Shown here piece after piece: positions 12,220-22,376 of a stretch of DNA of 64,000 nt. The DNA comes from Closterium sp. NIES-65 (taxonomy: Eukaryota > Streptophyta > Zygnematophyceae > Desmidiales > Closteriaceae), in assembly GCA_948144175.1 (NCBI GenBank), contig CANXME010000319.1, positions 46,986 through 110,985 on the forward strand, given 5' to 3'. Both the position numbers and the translations under genes were made by a program. Within the stretch, counting starts at the first letter, position 1. The number at the start of each line of letters is the position of its first letter. Below the pieces are notes generated by a model. It was not told where the DNA came from. It searched no databases and worked only from the letters and a program-made list of their open reading frames with translations.

Positions 12220-12800
12220 GTCAGCTAGGCAGGGCGGGTCAGCCGGGCGGCTCGGCACAGTTTGGGCAGGGCTGCGCGACTCGGGCAGGGGCGGGGCACA
12301 GCAGCGAGCAGGGCGCGCAGTGCACGGGTAGGGCAGCGGCCAGGGCACCGCGCGGGCAAGGCGCACATTGCGCGTGGGCGGCGCCAGCAGCGGGCAGACA
12401 GCATGCGGCCTGCGGGACAAGGCAGCGCACGAACTGCTGGGCGTGCGGGTAGTAGGGCAACGCGGGCAGCAGGGCGACGCGGGCAGCAGGGCGTGCGGGC
12501 TGCAGGGTGACGCGGGCAGCAGGTCGACGAGCTGCAGGGCGTCGCGGGCAGCAGGGCGGCGCGGGTTGCAGGGCGACGCGAGCAGCAGGGCGACGTGGGC
12601 AGCAGGGCGTGCGGGCCGCAGGGCGACACGGGCAGCAGGGCGACGCGGGCTGCATGGCAGGGCAGCACGTGGGCTGCAAGGCAATGCAGCGCGCGAGCTG
12701 TAGGGTTGCGCGGGCAAGGCAATGTGCGGCTGCAGAGCTGCGCGGGCGGGGCAGTGCGCGGGCTGTAGGGCAGGGTAGCGCTTGGGCAGCAGGGCGGCGT
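12220..12800 (-). repeat. TE-H leader minisatellite
   Basis: Repeats of GGGCAGCAGGGCGACGC type (about 15-24 bp) lie between the TE-H primer site and its gag. The position matches the repetitive leaders of TE-B, C, D, E, F and J. It is open in several frames on both strands with no recognisable protein. Confidence 0.75.
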
Positions 12801-12888
12801 GCGGGTAGGGCGGGGCAAAAAACGTGTAGTTCCTACGGTTGGTGGGCCCTAAAAGAGCGGTCCTACAGACGAACCAGCTCTGAAACCA

Positions 12889-13016
12889 TGTCAGAATCAC
12901 AAGGCATGAATGATTGAATTAAGCAGGATGATGAGTATAAGTATGAAACCCTAAAGTGCTGTACTTACTAGAGTATGCCCCACTATAGCCTAGAGACATA
13001 CAAACATAATTTGACA
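12889..13016 (-). repeat. TE-H 5' LTR, 128 bp
   Basis: On the minus strand it begins TGTCAAATTATG and ends GATTCTGACA. It is followed immediately by TGGTTTCAGAGCTGG, complementary to the 3' end of initiator tRNA-Met. It contains a GGCTATAGTGGGG core shared with the LTRs of TE-B, C and D, and a TTTAGGGTTT stretch. Confidence 0.85.
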
Positions 13017-14407
13017 CCAACTGCAAAAGTACTGCTTTGTGCGCCTCGAACAACAGGACGATACGTTCGGTCTCTAGCACTTTTTCTGCGGTCGTTAGCC
13101 CTCTTCCTTGCAACATCTATTCTCAATTGAGACAGTAACGCCTTAATATGTGAAACGTGAATATGCATGCATCTCAACCACATGGTAAACCAATTACAAG
13201 CCCCTCACCCATAGAATGACTAGCTTTCACCGCTCGTACATTTCCCTGTCGAACTCGATGGATCTCAGACGGCTCAAGCAGTCCTCAAGTCAGATGCATG
13301 AGGAGGAAAGTTGTGGCTAACCTCACAATAAGTCACCGCCCTTTTTGCGGCTGCTCCCCTCTTGTTGTTGTAACTGCCTCACCAATTGCTACTTCTGACT
13401 TATCATCCTACCCTTCCTCATCCGATACTCATGCCACTTTGTTGTAAGAAATGCAAATGTTTTTTTCTCTAGGTCTATCAAGTCATCGTTGTAATACGCG
13501 TCCCTCATTCCAGCTACGGGAAACCAAACACTACTTGGTATGCCAACCCTTGAGAGCCATTACTTTGGGCTTCCAAGGAAAAGCAAACACCCATTGTAGC
13601 CCTACCCATGTCCCCATACGCCAAATTGTTGCTGCAGATTTCACTATCTTGTACTGGTCCCAACTTTCCTTCCTTCCACATTCCCTCTAATACTGCTTCG
13701 TACTGTAGTGCTAGCTCCAAGTTTGGCTTCACCATCTGATGTTAGTGCTCTCCCAAAGTGCATTGCCTCTTTAATACTTCATGATCCACTTTCCAGCCTC
13801 CTCCTTCCTCTCTACCGCCAAGTAATTCGACCTCATTTTTTGCCACAAGCCGGATTTCCAACCACACACTTCCCCTCATTCATATCCAAACAAATAACGT
13901 TTAAAATTGTGCAGTAATTATTACGACCCCCTCTTGTATGCCGCGACACTGTCTGCAAGTGCAGGGATAGCATTTCAGTCCGCTAACCAACTGGTACAAA
14001 ATGGCATGTTTCCTTGGTGGGTCAGCGCAACCATACTCCACCAGGTTGACACCTGTAGCCCTTGGGAAGATCACTTCGGGCCATTCCAGTATCCACTTCC
14101 AGTATCCTTTCATTGGGAGGGCCCAACACAAGGGAAGAGGAAGTTGCCAACAACAGGGATCGAACCCCAGTCCTCCACACTCACCGCACCATGTGGAAAA
14201 TCATTCCTGTCCGCCAACCAACTAAGATAAAAGAGCATGTTTCCTTGGTGAGTCAGCGCACCCATACCCCCCAAGAACGACACCTGTAGCCCTTGGGGAG
14301 ACCACTTCGGGTCATTCTAGTGTCCACTTCCAATAGCAAGAACACATATAAATGCTCTTGATCATCCATCGTTTAGAGCGCAACCAAGCTCGATAATTTT
14401 GCCTAAG
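13017..14407. other. Host-like intergenic DNA with direct repeat
   Basis: This is moderately AT-rich DNA with no convincing gene. A 122-bp direct repeat occurs at 13979-14100 and 14210-14331 (period 231). Between the copies the minus strand holds GGTTCGATCCC, a tRNA B-box-like motif, but no cloverleaf could be drawn. A tRNA-derived SINE or a decayed tRNA-like repeat is possible. Confidence 0.5.
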
Positions 14408-14412
14408 TCACG

Positions 14413-14547
14413 TGTCAGATGATTATATTACTGATGCATATATTTAGGCTGTAGTGGGGTAGCCCATAGGGGGTACAACCCAATTAGGGTTGGTACTTGT
14501 ACTTGTTTCATTTCATAGTGCACTCATTCCTCACCTCTATCTCAACA
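14413..14547 (+). repeat. TE-B 5' LTR, 135 bp
   Basis: Begins TGTCAGATGATT and ends ATCTCAACA. It contains GGCTGTAGTGGGGTAGCC and a CAACCC-AATTA-GGGTTG inverted repeat. It must hold the promoter. AT-rich TATATTTA sits near 14435, but no transcription start can be fixed. Confidence 0.93.
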
Positions 14548-14561
14548 TGGTATCGAGCAGG
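14548..14561 (+). promoter_or_regulatory. TE-B primer binding site (tRNA-iMet)
   Basis: TGGTATCGAGCAGG directly follows the 5' LTR. It resembles the standard copia primer site TGGTATCAGAGC, which pairs with the 3' end of initiator tRNA-Met. Confidence 0.85.
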
Positions 14562-15423
14562 TTCCCTAGTGGGAACTGTTCCTAGGGCCCACCTACTATT
14601 CCGTCCTGCCCGGAGCGCGCTCTGCCCTAGCCCGAGTCGCGCTGGGCCTTTTTTTTTCCTTTGGCGGCCCGATCGCGTCGAGCCGCCCGCGAATTTTTGA
14701 CGCGCCACCTACGCGGCCTCGTCGCGCCGCCCCTAGACGGCCGCGCCACGTCGCGCGTGCCGCCCTCCAGTCCCGCGCCGCCCCCCTCTGACCCTCGCGA
14801 CGCCGGCGCCGTCTCAGACGGCCCCGCGATCGCCTGCGACGGCCCCACCGTCCCCTCTACCGGCCCCTCCGCTGCGCTTGACGGCCCCGCTGTCCCCTCT
14901 ACCGGCCCCGCCGCTGCTTCAGACGGCCCCGCCGCTGCACCTGACGGCCCCGCCGTCCCCTTTGACGGCCCCGCCGCTGCACCTAACGGCCCCGCCGTCC
15001 CCTCTGACGGCCCCGCCACTGCACCTACCGGCCCCGCCGCTACCCCTGACGGCCCCGCTGCTGCATCTGCAGGCCCCGCCGTCTCACCGGCCGGCCCCGC
15101 TGCTGTACCTGACGGCCCCGCCGCTTCACCTACCGGCCCCGCCACTACCCCTAACGGCCCCGCAGCTGCATCTCCCGGCCCCGCCGCCCCAGCAGCCGAG
15201 CCGCCCCAGCAGCCGAGCCGCCCCAGCAACCAAGCCGCCCCAGCAGCCGAGCCACCCCAGCAGCTGAGCTGCCCGAGCCGCCCCACCCGCCGAGCCGCCC
15301 GAGCCGCCCAGCAGCCGACCCGCCAAGCCGCCCGAGCCGCCCGAGCCGCCCGAGCCGCCTGCACTGCCTTGTCTGGTGAGCACTGAGCTTTACTCTGCGC
15401 ACTGCCCTTACCCCACTGCTGTC
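14562..15423 (+). repeat. TE-B leader with two minisatellite blocks
   Basis: Block 1 (about 14819-15180) is built from 12-33-bp units around GACGGCCCCGCCG. Block 2 (about 15186-15360) is built from CAGCAGCCGAGCCGCCC-type units. An uninterrupted Pro/Ala/Gly-rich frame runs from 14661 to 15386 upstream of gag. It resembles no domain, and the minus strand is open too, which suggests composition rather than coding. Comparable leaders occur in every related element here. Confidence 0.7.
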
Positions 15424-18400
15424 ATGGCTACCCCCAGTGTCCTCACCTTCGACGCTGAGGGCAGAGCCATCGACTTTGACGTGTGGGTAGACGACCTGCT
15501 GCTTTTCCTACAGTGCGACAGAGCTGACAGCCTCTCTCTCTTTGACCTCACTTCTGGTGCCTCTCCCGCCCCTGCTGCTACTGAGGATGCCACTGTTCGC
15601 TCACAGTGGGCCACACGCGATGCTGCTGCACGTCTTGCTGTGCGTCGCCACCTCCCTCCCTCTGAGCGTGCACACTTTGGGTCGTACAAGAGTGCTCAGA
15701 CCTTGTACGACGCCGTTATTGCACGCTACTCCACCCCTGCCACTGCTGCACTGAGCCGCCTCATGCTACCGTACCTCTTTCCCGACCTTGCTTCTTTTGC
15801 CACAGTCGCCGACCTCATTACCCACCTGCGCACTAGTGACGCTCGCTTCCGCACTGCGCTTCCTGCTGAGTTCTGCGCCAAGAACCCCCCCCCCCCAGTA
15901 CTTCACTCTCTACTACATTCTCACCCGCCTCCCTGACTCCGACGACTTACTCTCAGTCTGCCCCACCACTCTCACTGTTGACCTCCTCGAGAAGTCCCTC
16001 CTAGCAGCTGAGAAGAGCATTCTCGCTGTAGGGGCCTCTCGTGGTGACCCGCGCACCCCCATCTTTGAGGGGTGTTCCCCCTCCCCCCTCCTGCCCTCTG
16101 TCGCCTCTGCTGCTACGGCCGACCTAGTTGGTTTTGAGTCGGTCGGTGCGGCGTCTGCCCCCAGTGGGAGACGTCGCTCTAGCAAGGGCAAAGGGGGCAG
16201 GAGCGGTGGTGGAGGCGGCGGGGGCGGTGGGAGCGGCGGTGGAGGCAGCGGAGGAGGTGGGGGTGGTAGCGGGAGTGGTGTCGGGAGTGGAGGTGTCAGC
16301 GGCGGCAGTGGAGGCGGGGGTGGCAGCGGCGGTGGTGGTGGGAGTGGAGGCGGAGGCGGCGGTGGCGGCAGCGACGGTGGGAGTGGCGGTGGCAGCGGAG
16401 GTGGTGGCGGCGGCGGCGGAGGAGGCGGCGGAGGAGGTCGTGGCTCGTCGCAGAGGAGTGGCTCCGGTGGCGGTCAGCGCCAACAGCAGCGGCAGCAGCG
16501 TGGTCAGGAGACCCTCTCCCCGCAGCAGCTCCGTGAGTGGTACGCTGCACGTCAGAGGGGTGGGGGTACTGGTCCGTGCACCTACGTCTTGCGCACGGGC
16601 GACCGTGCGGGTGAGCCGTGTGGTGGTCCACACCCCGCCCAGCGCTGCTTCGGCCGCCTGACTGACGCTTGGCGCCGCCAGTTTCCTGACGCCTCTGAGA
16701 TCCCTCGCTGGGACCAGCTGTCTAGGGTAGGGGTAGCTATCTTTGATCTTGACTTTGATGCTATTCTTGCTGCCATGTATGCTGTGACTATTAGTGAGGA
16801 GGGTGACTGTTACCGGTGTTTCCCGCCCGACCCGGGCATTGGTACTGCGGCTCTAGGTGCTGTCGAGGCTGCTGCTCCAGGTGCTGGTGAGGCTGTCGCT
16901 CTAGGTGCCAGTGAGTCTGTGTCCTCAGGTGCTGGTGAGTCTGCTCTCTCAGGTACTGCGTCGGCTCCGCCCTCTCTCACCTTCACTCTTGACTCAGGGG
17001 CGTCTCGCTCCTTCTTTCGAGACCGCACCACACTCACGCCGCTTAGTCGGCCAGTGGCGGTCTCCCTGGCGGACCCCTCTGGGGGTCCTATTCTGGCTCG
17101 CTACTCCACTGTCCTGCCGTGCCCTGCGGTCCCGTCTGGCGCCCTGTCCGGTCTCTACCTCCCCTCGTTCTCTACGAACTTGGTGGCGGGTGCTGACCTA
17201 CAGGATGCAGGGGTCGACCAGTTCACCCCTGCACGCCGACGGGACACCCACTGCACGGACGCGGACACGGGTCGACACTTGACCACGTTCACACGTGGGC
17301 CGGGGTCGAGCCTGTACACACTCACTGTTCCGTCTCCTCCTCCTGCGTCTGGTCAGGTAGCTGCGTCGGGTCAGGTGTTTGCTGCAGCGTCCAGGTCTGG
17401 TCCTGAGTCTGCCCCCTGCTCGTGTCGCCTCCTGTCCCACGAGACCCTCCTGTGGCACCACAGGATGGGTCACCCCTCCCTGCCTCGTCTCCGGGGCATG
17501 GCCTCTCGCCTTCTTGTCTCTGGCCTTCCCCGGTCCCTCCCTCCCCTTCCTCCGGGGCCTGGCCCTCCCTGTGTCCCCTGTGTCGAGGGTCGACTGCGGG
17601 CTACCCCTCACTCCTCCCCGTTTCCTCCGACAGAGGCCCCGATGCAGACGCTTCACATGGACGTGTGGGGCCCAGCCCGCGTCCGTGGACAGGGTCACGA
17701 GCGCTACTTCCCGCTGGTGGTTGACGACTACTCGCGTTACACCACAGTCTTCCCCTTGCGCAGCAAGGGTGAGGTCACTGAGGTGTTGATCGACTGGATC
17801 CGCGCAGCTCGTCTCCAGCTCAGGCGGAGCTTCGGCTCGGACTTTCCTGTTTTGCGTCTGCACTCGGACAGAGGCGGAGAGTTCTCCTCCAGCCTTCTGC
17901 GAGCCTACTGTCAGGCACGAGGCATCCGCCAGACCTTCACGCTTCCGGACTCTCCACAGCAAAATGGGATTGCTGAGCGCCGCATCGGCATTGTCATGGA
18001 CGTCGCCCGTACGTCCATGGTGCATGCGGCTGCCCCCCATTTTCTGTGGCCGTTTGCGGTTCGGTACGCCGCGCATCAGATCAACCTTCAGCCCAGGGTG
18101 TCCAGACCGGAGACCTCCCCAGCTTTACTGTGGACGGGGAAGGTTGGCGATGCGTCGGCGTTCCGTGTCTGGGGATCTCGGGCGTTTGTCCGCGACTTGT
18201 CTGCGGACAAGCTGTCCCCTCGTGCTGCTCCTTGCGTCTTCCTGGGTTTCCCCCCTGACGCACCTGGGTGGCAGTTTTACCACCCCACCTCTCGTCGTTT
18301 TCTGTCCTCCCAGGACGTCACGTTCGACGAGTCGGTTCCCTTCTACCGGCTCTTCCCCTACCGCACTCCGTCCCTCCCCCCCCCGCCCCTCTTCCTGGTC

Positions 18401-21400
18401 CCAGGTCCCCCCCCGGTAGACCCCCTCCCCCCTCAGGGTCCTGCCCCTTCAGGTGTGTCTCAGGTAGACGCGGTCGAGCCTGTCGAGGTCACTGGTGACT
18501 CTTGTGCTGCTGCGGGTGCGGAGCCTCGGGGTGCTGAGACTGGGGGTGCGAAGACTGGGGGTGCTGAGCCTGGGGGTGCTGAGACTGGGGGTGCTGAGCC
18601 TGGGGGTACTGAGCTTGGGGGTGCTGCGACTGGGGGTGCTGAGCCTGGGGGTGCTGAGACTGGGGGCACTGAGCCTGGGGGTGCTGAGCCTGGGGGTGCT
18701 GTGCCTGGGGGTGCTGAGCCTGGGGGTTCTGCGTCTGGGAGTGCTGCGCCTGCTGCTTCTGTTCCTGGTGGTTCTCCAGACCGTTCTTCGCGCCGCGAGC
18801 CGCTCTCTCCTCTAGAGCTACGTGAGTGGTTTGCCCGGCGCTGGAGGCGAGCTGCTGGAGCCGGGGGTACTGCGGGTGCTGGAGGTTCCGTTGCTGCCGA
18901 GGGAGCTGGTACCACGGGTCCTGGAGGTGCTCGTACTGAGGGTACTGGAGCTGCCGGGCCCGGGGGTGCCTCTGGAGCTGGAGCTGCTGCGGGTGCTGGC
19001 GCTGAGGCTACGACTGTCGGTCCTACTGCGGGTACTTCTGCAGCTGCTGGTGGTGCTGGAGTTGGAGCTGCTACTGGTGCTGGTGCTGCCTCTGGAGGTG
19101 TTGGTCCTGTCCCTGCTGTCTCTGGCGGTGCTGCGCGGCCTCGGCCGTACTTCGTTTCGCTCCTTCAGCAGGTTCTTGGTCTCCCGCCTTCCACTGGTCC
19201 TTCTCCTCCCGTAGAGTGTCCGCAGCCTATCCCGTCACGGTCACAGTTACAGCCCGCCTCTCCTCTGCCTTCTCCTTCTCCCTACGCTGGTCCTACTGGA
19301 GGTCTTGCTGAGCGTCGTGAGCCTGCGTCCCGCCCTGTGTCGCCAGTCCGAGCTGCTTGCACTAGTGGTCGCGCTTCGCGTCAGCGTCCTCCTCCTGTCC
19401 CTGGCACGCACCAGATGTCTCTGCGTCCGTCCACTGCTCCTCTGCGTGCCCCTTTGCCTTCTCCTCCTCAGTCTTCTCTTCCTACTCTTGCCGACCCGGA
19501 GTCGGACTCTCACCGTGCTGCCAGTCCTACTGTCACGCGTCTTCTTGCTACTCTTGTCACGGACCCTTCCTTTGAGTCCGCTGCTGCGTCTGCCCTAGTT
19601 GCTGAGCTGGTCGACTTTGCTGCTGCGTGTCGTCTGGACTACGCTGCCAGTCTTGTTGCTAAGTCTGCTGAGTCTGCGTCTGCTGCGCCTGCGTCTGCCT
19701 GTCCTCCGTCCGTCGGGGGTGACTGTGCTCTTGGCACGGACGTCCTTGAGGACAGGCAGGAGGAGTTCCAGTGCTTTGCCGTCGCTTTGCCCCATCTCGT
19801 GTCCATGCTTGTTGCCTCTGAGGGAGACCCGGATGCTCTAGACATCCCGACCCCACGCTCTTACGCAGAGGCGATGGCCGGTCCCTACTCCTCTCAGTGG
19901 CAGTCAGCCATGGACGCAGAGATGGCTTCCTGGAAGTCCACAGGCACCTACGTTGACGTTGTTCCCCCTCCTGGGGCGAACATTGTCAGTGGCATGTGGA
20001 TCTTCAGGGTGAAGCGGCCGCCGGGTTCTCCGCCTGTCTTCAAGGCGCGCTACGTGGCTCGTGGCTTCAGTCAGCGACAGGGAGTTGACTTCTTTCAGAC
20101 CTTCTCCCCGACCCCGAAGATGACCACTCTTCGGGTTCTGCTACACGTCGCTGCTCAGCGTGACTACGAGCTACACTCTCTTGACTTCAGGACTGCTTTC
20201 CTGCAGGGCCGCCTGCACGAGGAGATCTGGCTGCGCCGCCCTCCTGGCTTCACTGGGTCGTTCCCTCCTGGTACCCAGTGGAGCCTCCGGCGGCTAGTCT
20301 ACGGTCTCCGCCAGGCGCCGCATGAGTGGCACGACACACTGAGGACTACACTTGCGGCTCTTGGGTTTGCTCCTTCTACTGCTGACCCGTCGCTGTTTCT
20401 GCGCACCGACACCTCGCTGCCGCCGCTCTACATCCTCGTGTACGTCGACGACTTGGTCTTTGCCACTGCGGACACTGCCGCACTCGCCCACGTGAATTCC
20501 GAGCTGCAGAAGAGACACACGTGCACAGACCTGGGTGAACTGACAAGCTATCTTGGCTTGCGGATCACCCGGGACAGAGCACGCCGCACCATTACCCTGA
20601 CCCAGTCACACATGGTGCAGCAGGTCCTTCAGCGCTTCGGCTTCACGTACTCCTCGCCTCAGTCCACTCCTCTGCCTACGGGACACTCGCTCTCAGCTCT
20701 GCCTTCGGATGAGTCCGTAGAGTCGAGTGGTCCGTATCCAGAGCTTGTGGGCTGCCTCATGTACCTGATGACTTGCACTCGACCTGACCTCGCATACCCT
20801 CTCAGCATCTTAGCACGCTATGTTGCTCCCGGCCGTCACCGGAAGGAGCACATGGATGCAGCTAAGAGGGTGTTGCGCTACTTGTGCAGTACGTCGGGCA
20901 TGGGGCTAATGCTTGGAGGGCGTGAGCGGCCTGTGCTCACTGGGCACTCAGACGCTTCTTGGGCTGACGACCAGGCTACTCAGAGGTTGTCTCAGGGTTA
21001 CACCTTCAGTCTTGGCTCTGGCTCTGTCTCTTGGCGCTCTACTCGCTCTTCTTCGGTTCTCAGCTCCAGCTGTGAGGCTGAGATCTACGCCACGGCCATG
21101 GCTGCCCAGGAGCTTCGCTGGCTCACCTACCTGCTGACTGACCTTGGAGAGCGGCCTCGTTCTCCTCCAGTGCTGTACGTCGACAACAAGGCAACCATTG
21201 CCTTGTGTGAGGAGCACAGACTGGAGCACAGGACGAAGCACATTGCTCTGCGCTACTTCCTTGCTCGAGAGCTGCAGCAGCGTGGTCAACTTCGCCTGCG
21301 TTTCGTGGCCACTGAGGCCAACACTGCTGATGTGTTCACCAAGGCACTTCCGCCTCGTGACCATCAGCGCTTTTGCACTCTGCTAGGCCTTGTGCCCACT

Positions 21401-21424
21401 GGGCCTCACTTGCTTACCTCTTGA
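15424..21424 (+). CDS. TE-B Gag-Pol polyprotein (one-base shift)
   Basis: Gag starts at ATG 15424 (MATPSVLTFD), the start matched in TE-C and TE-D. It shifts +1 at a 12-C run (15885-15896), after which one frame is open to TGA at 21422-21424. Domains in order: gag core; a long Gly-rich segment (about 16200-16440); SPQQLREWYAAR (about 16520); a Cys/His zinc-binding motif ending GEPCGGPHPAQRCF (about 16610-16650); aspartic protease DSGAS at 16991; GAG-pre-integrase LLWHHRMGHPS (about 17450) with CVPC; integrase catalytic core with MDVWGPAR, DDYSRY, LHSDRGGEF and PQQNGIAERR (about 17660-17980); a linker with GGAEP pentapeptide repeats (18520-18760) and a second SPLELREWFARR (about 18810); reverse transcriptase (about 19985-20650) with intact YVDD at 20441-20452; RNase H (about 20900-21370) with DASWADD and DNKATIAL. 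It would make the virus-like particle and all replication enzymes. The shift may be a real indel, a sequencing error at a homopolymer, or programmed. Confidence 0.92.
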
Positions 21425-21644
21425 CCTTGCTTGTACTGCTGCATATATATATCCTTGCTCTTGCTTGTTTAGCACTGTTATATATATATGCTCTGCTGCA
21501 TGTGAACTGGCCTTGTGGCCTTGACCTTGTGCTCGGAATTTGTGTGGTATCCTTGAGATCCACCCTGAGCTTGCTTTGCTTTGCTTTGCTTTGCTTGACT
21601 GGTCTTGTGACCCCTTGCTCTCCCCCACTTTGCCTATGGGGGTG
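21425..21644 (+). promoter_or_regulatory. TE-B 3' UTR and polypurine tract
   Basis: Holds TATATATA runs (about 21443 and 21480), CTTTG pentamers near 21577-21597, and the block CCCCCACTTTGCCTATGGGGGTG ending at 21644 just before the 3' LTR. The G-rich end is the likely plus-strand primer. Almost the same block precedes the 3' LTR of TE-C and of TE-J. Confidence 0.75.
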
Positions 21645-21779
21645 TGTCAGATGATTATATTACTGATGCATATATTTAGGCTGTAGTGGGGTAGCCCATA
21701 GGGGGTACAACCCAATTAGGGTTGGTACTTGTACTTGTTTCATTTCATAGTGCACTCATTCGTCACCTCTATCTCAACA
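21645..21779 (+). repeat. TE-B 3' LTR, 135 bp
   Basis: 134 of 135 bases match the 5' LTR. It is followed by the target duplication TCACG (21780-21784). Confidence 0.95.
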
Positions 21780-21784
21780 TCACG

Positions 21785-22376
21785 TACCAAACAAATCAGT
21801 TCATGCGGTACCAAATGCATGTATATCTCACAAAGATGTTCTAGCGTATCACTAAAATGCAAGAGCAAGCATATAACAGCATCTGATTTGCTTGCAAATT
21901 CTACCAAGTGACCAAATGTTGGGTACGAGGAGTCCGGGGTTTTGAATGCAAAATCGCAAAAAAAAAAAAAAATCTTGTTTTTTAATATCCATAACTGCTC
22001 AAAATTATTCTACAATAGTTGAGACCGACAAAAAATCACCCTATGTTTATTAGGGCTCGGCCTAAAAGTATACTGTGGATTTTTCTTTGTCATTATAGAT
22101 ACCCTATATTTTAATAAAGACATGGTAATTATATAACAGATGTAGACCCAGTTATATACATAGTTCGTGGAAATTTCATCGAATGTCTTCAATCCAATTG
22201 TTGGCATACACGGGTGTTTTCGGCTGGGCAATCATAATTTGCTAAGTGCAATTGATCAAACAGGTTGGGAGAATTGCAGAGATACATATAAATACATAAA
22301 AAATATATATATATGTATATATTTATGTATATTCTATACATATATGTATATATGTAAACATACATACATATATTTA
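21785..22376. other. AT-rich host-like DNA, no gene
   Basis: Continues the pre-insertion host sequence right of TE-B. It has an A run near 21958-21971 and a TATA/CATA-rich simple tract (about 22287-22376). Nothing coding is seen. Confidence 0.6.

Larger units (their letters stand above)
6672..13016 (-). mobile_element. TE-H: decayed, 3'-truncated Ty1/copia
   Basis: Reading leftwards: 5' LTR (12889-13016), primer site TGGTTTCAGAGC (just left of 12889), a repetitive leader (12220-12800), gag remnants, protease region, integrase, a long low-complexity linker and reverse transcriptase. Homology to TE-B stops at about 6672, inside the RT/RNase H connection. RNase H, the polypurine tract and the 3' LTR are therefore absent. 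It is interrupted by a solo LTR (8188-8307) and a TA-flanked inverted-repeat element (8593-9211). No target duplication matching CCAAC (13017-13021) was found at the left end. Confidence 0.85.
14413..21779 (+). mobile_element. TE-B: near-intact Ty1/copia element
   Basis: Full-length LTR retrotransposon of 7367 bp with the 5-bp target duplication TCACG at 14408-14412 and 21780-21784. Its two 135-bp LTRs differ at one base (C versus G in CATTC[C/G]TCACC), so insertion was recent. The order is LTR, primer site TGGTATCGAGCAGG, GC-rich leader of about 860 bp, gag-pol, 3' UTR, polypurine tract (ATGGGGGTG), LTR. The only defect seen in the coding region is a one-base shift at a C run (15885-15896). 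It is the best candidate in the window for an active or recently active element. Confidence 0.95.

Noticed and set aside
14130..14220. tRNA gene on the minus strand
   Set aside because: A GGTTCGATCCC B box is present, but no A box at proper spacing and no cloverleaf stems could be formed.
14627..15364. 245-codon minus-strand frame in the TE-B leader
   Set aside because: Ala/Gly repeat produced by a GC-rich minisatellite; both strands are open because the repeat lacks stop triplets.
16124..16661. Long Val/Ala- and Thr/Ala-rich frames opposite and alongside the Gly-rich gag segment
   Set aside because: Shadow frames of the TE-B gag repeat; the real frame is confirmed by TE-C and TE-D.
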